Below are positions 32,201-46,272 of a DNA stretch of 64,000 bases, one piece after another. This DNA comes from Agarophyton chilense. Lineage: Eukaryota; Rhodophyta; Florideophyceae; Gracilariales; Gracilariaceae. Below the pieces are notes generated by a model that searched no databases, was not told the origin of the DNA, and was given only the letters and a program-made list of their open reading frames with translations. The stretch is from the NCBI GenBank assembly GCA_030374765.1, contig JARGXX010000103.1, positions 1 to 64,000 on the forward strand. The letters are read 5' to 3'. The stretch's first letter is position 1. Every line of letters begins with the position of its first letter. The position numbers were made by a program, and so were the translations under genes.

Positions 32201-35200
32201 TTGTCTCGGACAACCTCCATTTTTGGCACCTTCTATCGCGCTTTTCTAGTCTCGATCAGACTTGCATTTGCGGTGTACTGAGGCCTGCTATTCGGTAGAT
32301 TTAATCAAAATACATGTCTGGCTGCTTGACCTGCGCCACAGCATAATTTTTACAATTTTTTGTCTGGCCGGCCCTGTTTTCAACTCAGACACAGACATCA
32401 AAAAATTCATTGATTTTTCAGCATGCCAAAACACCAATATATTCAGGGGTTTAGAATTCAATGCCTTTTCAGCTTACTAAAACACCATTATATTGAAGAT
32501 TGTTTTCCTTACTGCAAATATAAAACCCCGTAATGGTGCATCTTCCCCTAAACCCACCTCTTTTCTCAAGGGACTGCAAGTCATTCAAACATTTTTCGGC
32601 ATGCTAAAACGCCAATCATCACACGGTTTTTGTGTCCAACTCGGTCCCTCTTCAGCACTCTTACACATCATTCACATCCAACACACTCTCCTCAGCCCTA
32701 CTTGTGCGTGTCCACAGTTCGGTGAATCACGAGCTAGTCATCTGCCGTCTACCGCACACACGGCAAAGACCTTTTCTCAGATTGTAAAACCCCTCCCAAA
32801 CACACCCAAATCCGAAGCTTTTCGAAAATTAGATCAGATCATCTAGCGGCCACCATGTTCAACTGTACACTTTGGATTTCTCTAAGATCCTCCCTCACAC
32901 GTCTTCCTACGTGTTTAGCCGCGTTACATGCCCGTGCAACGTGTAGTCCAGTGCCCAGAGATGAGTTTGGTATGGCAACTGTCACAAGTTCATACACACC
33001 CGTGGTGTCTCAGACACCCGTTTTGTCTCAGACACCCGTTTTGTCTCGGACAACCTCCATTTTTGGCACCTTCTATCGCGCTTTTCTAGTCTCGATCAGA
33101 CTTGCATTTGCGGTGTACTGAGGCCTGCTATTCGGTAGATTTAATCAAAATACATGTCTGGCTGCTTGACCTGCGCCACAGCATAATTTTTACAATTTTT
33201 TGTCTGGCCGGCCCTGTTTTCAACTCAGACACAGACATCAAAAAATTCATTGATTTTTCAGCATGCCAAAACACCAATATATTCAGGGACTGCAAGTCAT
33301 TCAAACATTTTTCGGCATGCTAAAACACCAATCATCACACGGTTTTTGTGTCCAACTCGGTCCCTCTTCAGCACTCTTACACATCATTCACATCCAACAC
33401 ACTCTCCTCAGCCCTACTTGTGCGTGTCCACAGTTCGGTGAATCACGAGCTAGTCATCTGCCGTCTACCGCACACACGGCAAAGACCTTTTCTCAGATTG
33501 TAAAACCCCTCCCAAACACACCCAAATCCGAAGCTTTTCGAAAATTAGATCAGATCATCTAGCGGCCACCATGTTCAACTGTACACTTTGGATTTCTCTA
33601 AGATCCTCCCTCACACGTCTTCCTACGTGTTTATCCGCCTTACAGGCCCGTGCAACGTGTAGTCCAGTGCCCAGAGATGAGTTTGGTATGGCAACTGTCA
33701 CAAGTTCCTACACACCCGTGGTGTCTCAGACACCCGTTTTGTCTCGGACAACCTCCAGTTTTTGCACCTTCTATCGCGTTTTTCTAGTCTCGATCAGACT
33801 TGCATTTGCAGTGTACTGAGGCCTGCTATTCGGTAGATTTAATCAAAATACATGTCTGGCTGCTTGACCTGCGCCACAGCATAATTTTTACAATTTTTTG
33901 TCTGGCCGGCCCTGTTTTCAACTCAGACACAGACATCAAAAAATTCATTGATTTTTCAGCATGCCAAAACACCAATATATTCAGGGGTTTAGAATTCAAT
34001 GCCTTTTCAGCTTACTAAAACACCATTATAGTGAAGATTGTTTTCCTTACTGCAAATATAAAACCCCTTAATGGTGCATCTTCCCCTAAACCCACCTCTT
34101 TTCTCAAGGGACTGCAAGTCATTCAAACATTTTTCGGCATGCTAAAACACCAATCATCACACGGTTTTTGTGTCCAACTCGGTCCCTCTTCAGCACTCTT
34201 ACACATCATTCACATCCAACACACTCTCCTCAGCCCTACTTGTGCGTGTCCACAGTTCGGTGAATCACGAGCTAGTCATCTGCCGTCTACCGCACACACG
34301 GCAAAGACCTTTTCTCAGATTGTAAAACCCCTCCCAAACACACCCAAATCCGAAGCTTTTCGAAAATTAGATCAGATCATCTAGCGGCCACCATGTTCAA
34401 CTGTACACTTTGGATTTCTCTAAGATCCTCCCTCACACGTCTTCCTACGTGTTTATCCGCCTTACAGGCCCGTGCAACGTGTAGTCCAGTGCCCAGAGAT
34501 GAGTTTGGTATGGCAACTGTCACAAGTTCCTACACACCCGTGGTGTCTCAGACACCCGTTTTGTCTCGGACAACCTCCAGTTTTTGCACCTTCTATCGCG
34601 TTTTTCTAGTCTCGATCAGACTTGCATTTGCAGTGTACTGAGGCCTGCTATTCGGTAGATTTAATCAAAATACATGTCTGGCTGCTTGACCTGCGCCACA
34701 GCATAATTTTTACAATTTTTTGTCTGGCCGGCCCTGTTTTCAACTCAGACACAGACATCAAAAAATTCATTGATTTTTCAGCATGCCAAAACACCAATAT
34801 ATTCAGGGGTTTAGAATTCAATGCCTTTTCAGCTTACTAAAACACCATTATAGTGAAGATTGTTTTCCTTACTGCAAATATAAAACCCCTTAATGGTGCA
34901 TCTTCCCCTAAACCCACCTCTTTTCTCAAGGGACTGCAAGTCATTCAAACATTTTTCGGCATGCTAAAACACCAATCATCACACGGTTTTTGTGTCCAAC
35001 TCGGTCCCTCTTCAGCACTCTTACACATCATTCACATCCAACACACTCTCCTCAGCCCTACTTGTGCGTGTCCACAGTTCGGTGAATCACGAGCTAGTCA
35101 TCTGCCGTCTACCGCACACACGGCAAAGACCTTTTCTCAGATTGTAAAACCCCTCCCAAACACACCCAAATCCGAAGCTTTTCGAAAATTAGATCAGATC

Positions 35201-38200
35201 ATCTAGCGGCCACCATGTTCAACTGTACACTTTGGATTTCTCTAAGATCCTCCCTCACACGTCTTCCTACGTGTTTATCCGCCTTACAGGCCCGTGCAAC
35301 GTGTAGTCCAGTGCCCAGAGATGAGTTTGGTATGGCAACTGTCACAAGTTCCTACACACCCGTGGTGTCTCAGACACCCGTTTTGTCTCGGACAACCTCC
35401 AGTTTTTGCACCTTCTATCGCGTTTTTCTAGTCTCGATCAGACTTGCATTTGCAGTGTACTGAGGCCTGCTATTCGGTAGATTTAATCAAAATACATGTC
35501 TGGCTGCTTGACCTGCGCCACAGCATAATTTTTACAATTTTTTGTCTGGCCGGCCCTGTTTTCAACTCAGACACAGACATCAAAAAATTCATTGATTTTT
35601 CAGCATGCCAAAACACCAATATATTCAGGGGTTTAGAATTCAATGCCTTTTCAGCTTACTAAAACACCATTATAGTGAAGATTGTTTTCCTTACTGCAAA
35701 TATAAAACCCCTTAATGGTGCATCTTCCCCTAAACCCACCTCTTTTCTCAAGGGACTGCAAGTCATTCAAACATTTTTCGGCATGCTAAAACACCAATCA
35801 TCACACGGTTTTTGTGTCCAACTCGGTCCCTCTTCAGCACTCTTACACATCATTCACATCCAACACACTCTCCTCAGCCCTACTTGTGCGTGTCCACAGT
35901 TCGGTGAATCACGAGCTAGTCATCTGCCGTCTACCGCACACACGGCAAAGACCTTTTCTCAGATTGTAAAACCCCTCCCAAACACACCCAAATCCGAAGC
36001 TTTTCGAAAATTAGATCAGATCATCTAGCGGCCACCATGTTCAACTGTACACTTTGGATTTCTCTAAGATCCTCCCTCACACGTCTTCCTACGTGTTTAT
36101 CCGCCTTACAGGCCCGTGCAACGTGTAGTCCAGTGCCCAGAGATGAGTTTGGTATGGCAACTGTCACAAGTTCCTACACACCCGTGGTGTCTCAGACACC
36201 CGTTTTGTCTCGGACAACCTCCAGTTTTTGCACCTTCTATCGCGTTTTTCTAGTCTCGATCAGACTTGCATTTGCAGTGTACTGAGGCCTGCTATTCGGT
36301 AGATTTAATCAAAATACATGTCTGGCTGCTTGACCTGCGCCACAGCATAATTTTTACAATTTTTTGTCTGGCCGGCCCTGTTTTCAACTCAGACACAGAC
36401 ATCAAAAAATTCATTGATTTTTCAGCATGCCAAAACACCAATATATTCAGGGGTTTAGAATTCAATGCCTTTTCAGCTTACTAAAACACCATTATAGTGA
36501 AGATTGTTTTCCTTACTGCAAATATAAAACCCCTTAATGGTGCATCTTCCCCTAAACCCACCTCTTTTCTCAAGGGACTGCAAGTCATTCAAACATTTTT
36601 CGGCATGCTAAAACACCAATCATCACACGGTTTTTGTGTCCAACTCGGTCCCTCTTCAGCACTCTTACACATCATTCACATCCAACACACTCTCCTCAGC
36701 CCTACTTGTGCGTGTCCACAGTTCGGTGAATCACGAGCTAGTCATCTGCCGTCTACCGCACACACGGCAAAGACCTTTTCTCAGATTGTAAAACCCCTCC
36801 CAAACACACCCAAATCCGAAGCTTTTCGAAAATTAGATCAGATCATCTAGCGGCCACCATGTTCAACTGTACACTTTGGATTTCTCTAAGATCCTCCCTC
36901 ACACGTCTTCCTACGTGTTTATCCGCCTTACAGGCCCGTGCAACGTGTAGTCCAGTGCCCAGAGATGAGTTTGGTATGGCAACTGTCACAAGTTCCTACA
37001 CACCCGTGGTGTCTCAGACACCCGTTTTGTCTCGGACAACCTCCAGTTTTTGCACCTTCTATCGCGTTTTTCTAGTCTCGATCAGACTTGCATTTGCAGT
37101 GTACTGAGGCCTGCTATTCGGTAGATTTAATCAAAATACATGTCTGGCTGCTTGACCTGCGCCACAGCATAATTTTTACAATTTTTTGTCTGGCCGGCCC
37201 TGTTTTCAACTCAGACACAGACATCAAAAAATTCATTGATTTTTCAGCATGCCAAAACACCAATATATTCAGGGGTTTAGAATTCAATGCCTTTTCAGCT
37301 TACTAAAACACCATTATAGTGAAGATTGTTTTCCTTACTGCAAATATAAAACCCCTTAATGGTGCATCTTCCCCTAAACCCACCTCTTTTCTCAAGGGAC
37401 TGCAAGTCATTCAAACATTTTTCGGCATGCTAAAACACCAATCATCACACGGTTTTTGTGTCCAACTCGGTCCCTCTTCAGCACTCTTACACATCATTCA
37501 CATCCAACACACTCTCCTCAGCCCTACTTGTGCGTGTCCACAGTTCGGTGAATCACGAGCTAGTCATCTGCCGTCTACCGCACACACGGCAAAGACCTTT
37601 TCTCAGATTGTAAAACCCCTCCCAAACACACCCAAATCCGAAGCTTTTCGAAAATTAGATCAGATCATCTAGCGGCCACCATGTTCAACTGTACACTTTG
37701 GATTTCTCTAAGATCCTCCCTCACACGTCTTCCTACGTGTTTATCCGCCTTACAGGCCCGTGCAACGTGTAGTCCAGTGCCCAGAGATGAGTTTGGTATG
37801 GCAACTGTCACAAGTTCCTACACACCCGTGGTGTCTCAGACACCCGTTTTGTCTCGGACAACCTCCAGTTTTTGCACCTTCTATCGCGTTTTTCTAGTCT
37901 CGATCAGACTTGCATTTGCAGTGTACTGAGGCCTGCTATTCGGTAGATTTAATCAAAATACATGTCTGGCTGCTTGACCTGCGCCACAGCATAATTTTTA
38001 CAATTTTTTGTCTGGCCGGCCCTGTTTTCAACTCAGACACAGACATCAAAAAATTCATTGATTTTTCAGCATGCCAAAACACCAATATATTCAGGGGTTT
38101 AGAATTCAATGCCTTTTCAGCTTACTAAAACACCATTATAGTGAAGATTGTTTTCCTTACTGCAAATATAAAACCCCTTAATGGTGCATCTTCCCCTAAA

Positions 38201-41200
38201 CCCACCTCTTTTCTCAAGGGACTGCAAGTCATTCAAACATTTTTCGGCATGCTAAAACACCAATCATCACACGGTTTTTGTGTCCAACTCGGTCCCTCTT
38301 CAGCACTCTTACACATCATTCACATCCAACACACTCTCCTCAGCCCTACTTGTGCGTGTCCACAGTTCGGTGAATCACGAGCTAGTCATCTGCCGTCTAC
38401 CGCACACACGGCAAAGACCTTTTCTCAGATTGTAAAACCCCTCCCAAACACACCCAAATCCGAAGCTTTTCGAAAATTAGATCAGATCATCTAGCGGCCA
38501 CCATGTTCAACTGTACACTTTGGATTTCTCTAAGATCCTCCCTCACACGTCTTCCTACGTGTTTATCCGCGTTACAGGCCCGTGCAACGTGTAGTCCAGT
38601 GCCCAGAGATGAGTTTGGTATGGCAACTGTCACAAGTTCCTACACACCCGTGGTGTCTCAGACACCCGTTTTGTCTCGGACAACCTCCAGTTTTTGCACC
38701 TTCTATCGCGTTTTTCTAGTCTCGATCAGACTTGCATTTGCAGTGTACTGAGGCCTGCTATTCGGTAGATTTAATCAAAATACATGTCTGGCTGCTTGAC
38801 CTGCGCCACAGCATAATTTTTACAATTTTTTGTCTGGCCGGCCCTGTTTTCAACTCAGACACAGACATCAAAAAATTCATTGATTTTTCAGCATGCCAAA
38901 ACACCAATATATTCAGGGGTTTAGAATTCAATGCCTTTTCAGCTTACTAAAACACCATTATAGTGAAGATTGTTTTCCTTACTGCAAATATAAAACCCCT
39001 TAATGGTGCATCTTCCCCTAAACCCACCTCTTTTCTCAAGGGACTGCAAGTCATTCAAACATTTTTCGGCATGCTAAAACACCAATCATCACACGGTTTT
39101 TGTGTCCAACTCGGTCCCTCTTCAGCACTCTTACACATCATTCACATCCAACACACTCTCCTCAGCCCTACTTGTGCGTGTCCACAGTTCGGTGAATCAC
39201 GAGCTAGTCATCTGCCGTCTACCGCACACACGGCAAAGACCTTTTCTCAGATTGTAAAACCCCTCCCAAACACACCCAAATCCGAAGCTTTTCGAAAATT
39301 AGATCAGATCATCTAGCGGCCACCATGTTCAACTGTACACTTTGGATTTCTCTAAGATCCTCCCTCACACGTCTTCCTACGTGTTTATCCGCCTTACAGG
39401 CCCGTGCAACGTGTAGTCCAGTGCCCAGAGATGAGTTTGGTATGGCAACTGTCACAAGTTCCTACACACCCGTGGTGTCTCAGACACCCGTTTTGTCTCG
39501 GACAACCTCCAGTTTTTGCACCTTCTATCGCGTTTTTCTAGTCTCGATCAGACTTGCATTTGCAGTGTACTGAGGCCTGCTATTCGGTAGATTTAATCAA
39601 AATACATGTCTGGCTGCTTGACCTGCGCCACAGCATAATTTTTACAATTTTTTGTCTGGCCGGCCCTGTTTTCAACTCAGACACAGACATCAAAAAATTC
39701 ATTGATTTTTCAGCATGCCAAAACACCAATATATTCAGGGGTTTAGAATTCAATGCCTTTTCAGCTTACTAAAACACCATTATAGTGAAGATTGTTTTCC
39801 TTACTGCAAATATAAAACCCCTTAATGGTGCATCTTCCCCTAAACCCACCTCTTTTCTCAAGGGACTGCAAGTCATTCAAACATTTTTCGGCATGCTAAA
39901 ACACCAATCATCACACGGTTTTTGTGTCCAACTCGGTCCCTCTTCAGCACTCTTACACATCATTCACATCCAACACACTCTCCTCAGCCCTACTTGTGCG
40001 TGTCCACAGTTCGGTGAATCACGAGCTAGTCATCTGCCGTCTACCGCACACACGGCAAAGACCTTTTCTCAGATTGTAAAACCCCTCCCAAACACACCCA
40101 AATCCGAAGCTTTTCGAAAATTAGATCAGATCATCTAGCGGCCACCATGTTCAACTGTACACTTTGGATTTCTCTAAGATCCTCCCTCACACGTCTTCCT
40201 ACGTGTTTATCCGCCTTACAGGCCCGTGCAACGTGTAGTCCAGTGCCCAGAGATGAGTTTGGTATGGCAACTGTCACAAGTTCCTACACACCCGTGGTGT
40301 CTCAGACACCCGTTTTGTCTCGGACAACCTCCAGTTTTTGCACCTTCTATCGCGTTTTTCTAGTCTCGATCAGACTTGCATTTGCAGTGTACTGAGGCCT
40401 GCTATTCGGTAGATTTAATCAAAATACATGTCTGGCTGCTTGACCTGCGCCACAGCATAATTTTTACAATTTTTTGTCTGGCCGGCCCTGTTTTCAACTC
40501 AGACACAGACATCAAAAAATTCATTGATTTTTCAGCATGCCAAAACACCAATATATTCAGGGGTTTAGAATTCAATGCCTTTTCAGCTTACTAAAACACC
40601 ATTATAGTGAAGATTGTTTTCCTTACTGCAAATATAAAACCCCTTAATGGTGCATCTTCCCCTAAACCCACCTCTTTTCTCAAGGGACTGCAAGTCATTC
40701 AAACATTTTTCGGCATGCTAAAACACCAATCATCACACGGTTTTTGTGTCCAACTCGGTCCCTCTTCAGCACTCTTACACATCATTCACATCCAACACAC
40801 TCTCCTCAGCCCTACTTGTGCGTGTCCACAGTTCGGTGAATCACGAGCTAGTCATCTGCCGTCTACCGCACACACGGCAAAGACCTTTTCTCAGATTGTA
40901 AAACCCCTCCCAAACACACCCAAATCCGAAGCTTTTCGAAAATTAGATCAGATCATCTAGCGGCCACCATGTTCAACTGTACACTTTGGATTTCTCTAAG
41001 ATCCTCCCTCACACGTCTTCCTACGTGTTTATCCGCCTTACAGGCCCGTGCAACGTGTAGTCCAGTGCCCAGAGATGAGTTTGGTATGGCAACTGTCACA
41101 AGTTCCTACACACCCGTGGTGTCTCAGACACCCGTTTTGTCTCGGACAACCTCCAGTTTTTGCACCTTCTATCGCGTTTTTCTAGTCTCGATCAGACTTG

Positions 41201-44200
41201 CATTTGCAGTGTACTGAGGCCTGCTATTCGGTAGATTTAATCAAAATACATGTCTGGCTGCTTGACCTGCGCCACAGCATAATTTTTACAATTTTTTGTC
41301 TGGCCGGCCCTGTTTTCAACTCAGACACAGACATCAAAAAATTCATTGATTTTTCAGCATGCCAAAACACCAATATATTCAGGGGTTTAGAATTCAATGC
41401 CTTTTCAGCTTACTAAAACACCATTATAGTGAAGATTGTTTTCCTTACTGCAAATATAAAACCCCTTAATGGTGCATCTTCCCCTAAACCCACCTCTTTT
41501 CTCAAGGGACTGCAAGTCATTCAAACATTTTTCGGCATGCTAAAACACCAATCATCACACGGTTTTTGTGTCCAACTCGGTCCCTCTTCAGCACTCTTAC
41601 ACATCATTCACATCCAACACACTCTCCTCAGCCCTACTTGTGCGTGTCCACAGTTCGGTGAATCACGAGCTAGTCATCTGCCGTCTACCGCACACACGGC
41701 AAAGACCTTTTCTCAGATTGTAAAACCCCTCCCAAACACACCCAAATCCGAAGCTTTTCGAAAATTAGATCAGATCATCTAGCGGCCACCATGTTCAACT
41801 GTACACTTTGTATTTCTCTAAGATCCTCCCTCACACGTCTTCCTACGTGTTTATCCGCCTTACAGGCCCGTGCAACGTGTAGTCCAGTGCCCAGAGATGA
41901 GTTTGGTATGGCAACTGTCACAAGTTCCTACACACCCGTGGTGTCTCAGACACCCGTTTTGTCTCGGACAACCTCCAGTTTTTGCACCTTCTATCGCGTT
42001 TTTCTAGTCTCGATCAGACTTGCATTTGCAGTGTACTGAGGCCTGCTATTCGGTAGATTTAATCAAAATACATGTCTGGCTGCTTGACCTGCGCCACAGC
42101 ATAATTTTTACAATTTTTTGTCTGGCCGGCCCTGTTTTCAACTCAGACACAGACATCAAAAAATTCATTGATTTTTCAGCATGCCAAAACACCAATATAT
42201 TCAGGGGTTTAGAATTCAATGCCTTTTCAGCTTACTAAAACACCATTATAGTGAAGATTGTTTTCCTTACTGCAAATATAAAACCCCTTAATGGTGCATC
42301 TTCCCCTAAACCCACCTCTTTTCTCAAGGGACTGCAAGTCATTCAAACATTTTTCGGCATGCTAAAACACCAATCATCACACGGTTTTTGTGTCCAACTC
42401 GGTCCCTCTTCAGCACTCTTACACATCATTCACATCCAACACACTCTCCTCAGCCCTACTTGTGCGTGTCCACAGTTCGGTGAATCACGAGCTAGTCATC
42501 TGCCGTCTACCGCACACACGGCAAAGACCTTTTCTCAGATTGTAAAACCCCTCCCAAACACACCCAAATCCGAAGCTTTTCGAAAATTAGATCAGATCAT
42601 CTAGCGGCCACCATGTTCAACTGTACACTTTGGATTTCTCTAAGATCCTCCCTCACACGTCTTCCTACGTGTTTATCCGCCTTACAGGCCCGTGCAACGT
42701 GTAGTCCAGTGCCCAGAGATGAGTTTGGTATGGCAACTGTCACAAGTTCCTACACACCCGTGGTGTCTCAGACACCCGTTTTGTCTCGGACAACCTCCAG
42801 TTTTTGCACCTTCTATCGCGTTTTTCTAGTCTCGATCAGACTTGCATTTGCAGTGTACTGAGGCCTGCTATTCGGTAGATTTAATCAAAATACATGTCTG
42901 GCTGCTTGACCTGCGCCACAGCATAATTTTTACAATTTTTTGTCTGGCCGGCCCTGTTTTCAACTCAGACACAGACATCAAAAAATTCATTGATTTTTCA
43001 GCATGCCAAAACACCAATATATTCAGGGGTTTAGAATTCAATGCCTTTTCAGCTTACTAAAACACCATTATAGTGAAGATTGTTTTCCTTACTGCAAATA
43101 TAAAACCCCTTAATGGTGCATCTTCCCCTAAACCCACCTCTTTTCTCAAGGGACTGCAAGTCATTCAAACATTTTTCGGCATGCTAAAACACCAATCATC
43201 ACACGGTTTTTGTGTCCAACTCGGTCCCTCTTCAGCACTCTTACACATCATTCACATCCAACACACTCTCCTCAGCCCTACTTGTGCGTGTCCACAGTTC
43301 GGTGAATCACGAGCTAGTCATCTGCCGTCTACCGCACACACGGCAAAGACCTTTTCTCAGATTGTAAAACCCCTCCCAAACACACCCAAATCCGAAGCTT
43401 TTCGAAAATTAGATCAGATCATCTAGCGGCCACCATGTTCAACTGTACACTTTGGATTTCTCTAAGATCCTCCCTCACACGTCTTCCTACGTGTTTATCC
43501 GCGTTACAGGCCCGTGCAACGTGTAGTCCAGTGCCCAGAGATGAGTTTGGTATGGCAACTGTCACAAGTTCCTACACACCCGTGGTGTCTCAGACACCCG
43601 TTTTGTCTCGGACAACCTCCAGTTTTTGCACCTTCTATCGCGTTTTTCTAGTCTCGATCAGACTTGCATTTGCAGTGTACTGAGGCCTGCTATTCGGTAG
43701 ATTTAATCAAAATACATGTCTGGCTGCTTGACCTGCGCCACAGCATAATTTTTACAATTTTTTGTCTGGCCGGCCCTGTTTTCAACTCAGACACAGACAT
43801 CAAAAAATTCATTGATTTTTCAGCATGCCAAAACACCAATATATTCAGGGGTTTAGAATTCAATGCCTTTTCAGCTTACTAAAACACCATTATAGTGAAG
43901 ATTGTTTTCCTTACTGCAAATATAAAACCCCTTAATGGTGCATCTTCCCCTAAACCCACCTCTTTTCTCAAGGGACTGCAAGTCATTCAAACATTTTTCG
44001 GCATGCTAAAACACCAATCATCACACGGTTTTTGTGTCCAACTCGGTCCCTCTTCAGCACTCTTACACATCATTCACATCCAACACACTCTCCTCAGCCC
44101 TACTTGTGCGTGTCCACAGTTCGGTGAATCACGAGCTAGTCATCTGCCGTCTACCGCACACACGGCAAAGACCTTTTCTCAGATTGTAAAACCCCTCCCA

Positions 44201-45489
44201 AACACACCCAAATCCGAAGCTTTTCGAAAATTAGATCAGATCATCTAGCGGCCACCATGTTCAACTGTACACTTTGGATTTCTCTAAGATCCTCCCTCAC
44301 ACGTCTTCCTACGTGTTTATCCGCGTTACAGGCCCGTGCAACGTGTAGTCCAGTGCCCAGAGATGAGTTTGGTATGGCAACTGTCACAAGTTCCTACACA
44401 CCCGTGGTGTCTCAGACACCCGTTTTGTCTCGGACAACCTCCAGTTTTTGCACCTTCTATCGCGTTTTTCTAGTCTCGATCAGACTTGCATTTGCAGTGT
44501 ACTGAGGCCTGCTATTCGGTAGATTTAATCAAAATACATGTCTGGCTGCTTGACCTGCGCCACAGCATAATTTTTACAATTTTTTGTCTGGCCGGCCCTG
44601 TTTTCAACTCAGACACAGACATCAAAAAATTCATTGATTTTTCAGCATGCCAAAACACCAATATATTCAGGGGTTTAGAATTCAATGCCTTTTCAGCTTA
44701 CTAAAACACCATTATAGTGAAGATTGTTTTCCTTACTGCAAATATAAAACCCCTTAATGGTGCATCTTCCCCTAAACCCACCTCTTTTCTCAAGGGACTG
44801 CAAGTCATTCAAACATTTTTCGGCATGCTAAAACACCAATCATCACACGGTTTTTGTGTCCAACTCGGTCCCTCTTCAGCACTCTTACACATCATTCACA
44901 TCCAACACACTCTCCTCAGCCCTACTTGTGCGTGTCCACAGTTCGGTGAATCACGAGCTAGTCATCTGCCGTCTACCGCACACACGGCAAAGACCTTTTC
45001 TCAGATTGTAAAACCCCTCCCAAACACACCCAAATCCGAAGCTTTTCGAAAATTAGATCAGATCATCTAGCGGCCACCATGTTCAACTGTACACTTTGGA
45101 TTTCTCTAAGATCCTCCCTCACACGTCTTCCTACGTGTTTATCCGCCTTACAGGCCCGTGCAACGTGTAGTCCAGTGCCCAGAGATGAGTTTGGTATGGC
45201 AACTGTCACAAGTTCCTACACACCCGTGGTGTCTCAGACACCCGTTTTGTCTCGGACAACCTCCAGTTTTTGCACCTTCTATCGCGTTTTTCTAGTCTCG
45301 ATCAGACTTGCATTTGCAGTGTACTGAGGCCTGCTATTCGGTAGATTTAATCAAAATACATGTCTGGCTGCTTGACCTGCGCCACAGCATAATTTTTACA
45401 ATTTTTTGTCTGGCCGGCCCTGTTTTCAACTCAGACACAGACATCAAAAAATTCATTGATTTTTCAGCATGCCAAAACACCAATATATT
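20217..45489 (+). repeat. 25-kb satellite array, 31 complete units plus one truncated
   Basis: Counting from a fixed point (GCGGCCACCATGTTCAACTG), units start at 20303, 21143, 21983, 22699, 23521, 24343, 25041, 25881, 26597, 27295, 28135, 28851, 29673, 30495, 31317, 32015, 32855, 33571 and then every 822 bp to 45079. Four forms: A 840, A-short 716, B 822, B-short 698. A and B differ by about 12 substitutions and one extra 18-bp copy of CAGACACCCGTTTTGTCT in A; both short forms lack the same 124 bp. The order is A A As B B Bs, A As Bs, A As B B B Bs, A As B(x14), partial B: a higher-order pattern A-As-(B)n-Bs. Units within a form are nearly identical, implying recent amplification. Each unit contains an open frame of 82 or 88 codons; see findings. 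Confidence 0.95.
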
Positions 45490-45684
45490 CAGTATTCGCC
45501 TGTGGTAGTGTAAGGTTGGGCGACGCTAGAAAAGGCGTTCAGCCCCAACAGGTTCAATAACCTTCGTTTCCGCCGGTATAAAGCCGTGAGAGGGAGACAC
45601 AGGCATGGGAATCGGCTCTATACAGCGTCTATGGCCTTGGTACGGCGCCTGGTAGAAGAGAAACGAGTTTGCTCACATTGAGTG
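45490..45684. repeat. Partial 773-bp unit at left edge of second cassette
   Basis: Matches 8118-8312, the last 195 bp of a 773-bp unit, including the TATA-like GGTATAAAG. It is joined to a truncated satellite unit at ...ATATATTCAG, sharing CAG. Confidence 0.92.
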
Positions 45685-45829
45685 AAATTGCCTGCGGGCA
45701 CTTTTGGTCAACTGCGAATTACGGCTCATAATTTGCACCCCGAAAGTGCGAAATAATAATGCAAATCAACAATCGGGGTGCAAATTATGAGCCGTAATTC
45801 GCAGTTGAAATTTATTGCCTGCAGGCAAT
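45685..45829. repeat. Hairpin repeat, copy 7, upstream of second methyltransferase-SET gene
   Basis: Same structure as copy 6 at exactly the same distance from the downstream gene. The hairpin is therefore part of the duplicated cassette, not only of the 773-bp array. Confidence 0.93.
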
Positions 45830-46272
45830 CCCCCTTTTGCTCCCTCAAACTGCATCTCACGTTAACCGACCCCGACCGTATTTGAGCTGTCGGCTATCGC
45901 TCTTCTGCAGTCTTCTCCGCTTGGCAACGTTCGCCTTTCGAAACTTTGTCGTTGTTTCAGCGGTGTTGCTTGTTTTGGATTCTTGCGCCCGCTGCGGTAT
46001 CGAGTTACGATCAAGAACGGCTTTGACGTACACGCACCCGCTAAAGCCCAAGACCTCACCATTGCGCAAACCCCTACACGGCCCCGCTCTTTGAACCCCT
46101 AAACCCCACGACCCCTTCAATCAAGACGCCCTTGCACAACTTCAGCCCCCGAATTCCCCTTCAAAAGAACAAGTCTCTCTTCGTTCAATCACCCCCCCTT
46201 CTATCTCTCTATCTCCGCCCCCAGCCTTCTCCACCGACACTTCGAATATCTCTCCAAGTTCCGTCTTACAAG

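Noticed and set aside
20303-45489. CRISPR-like or other spacer-repeat array
   Set aside because: Units are 700-840 bp, contiguous and near identical, without short repeats alternating with unique spacers.
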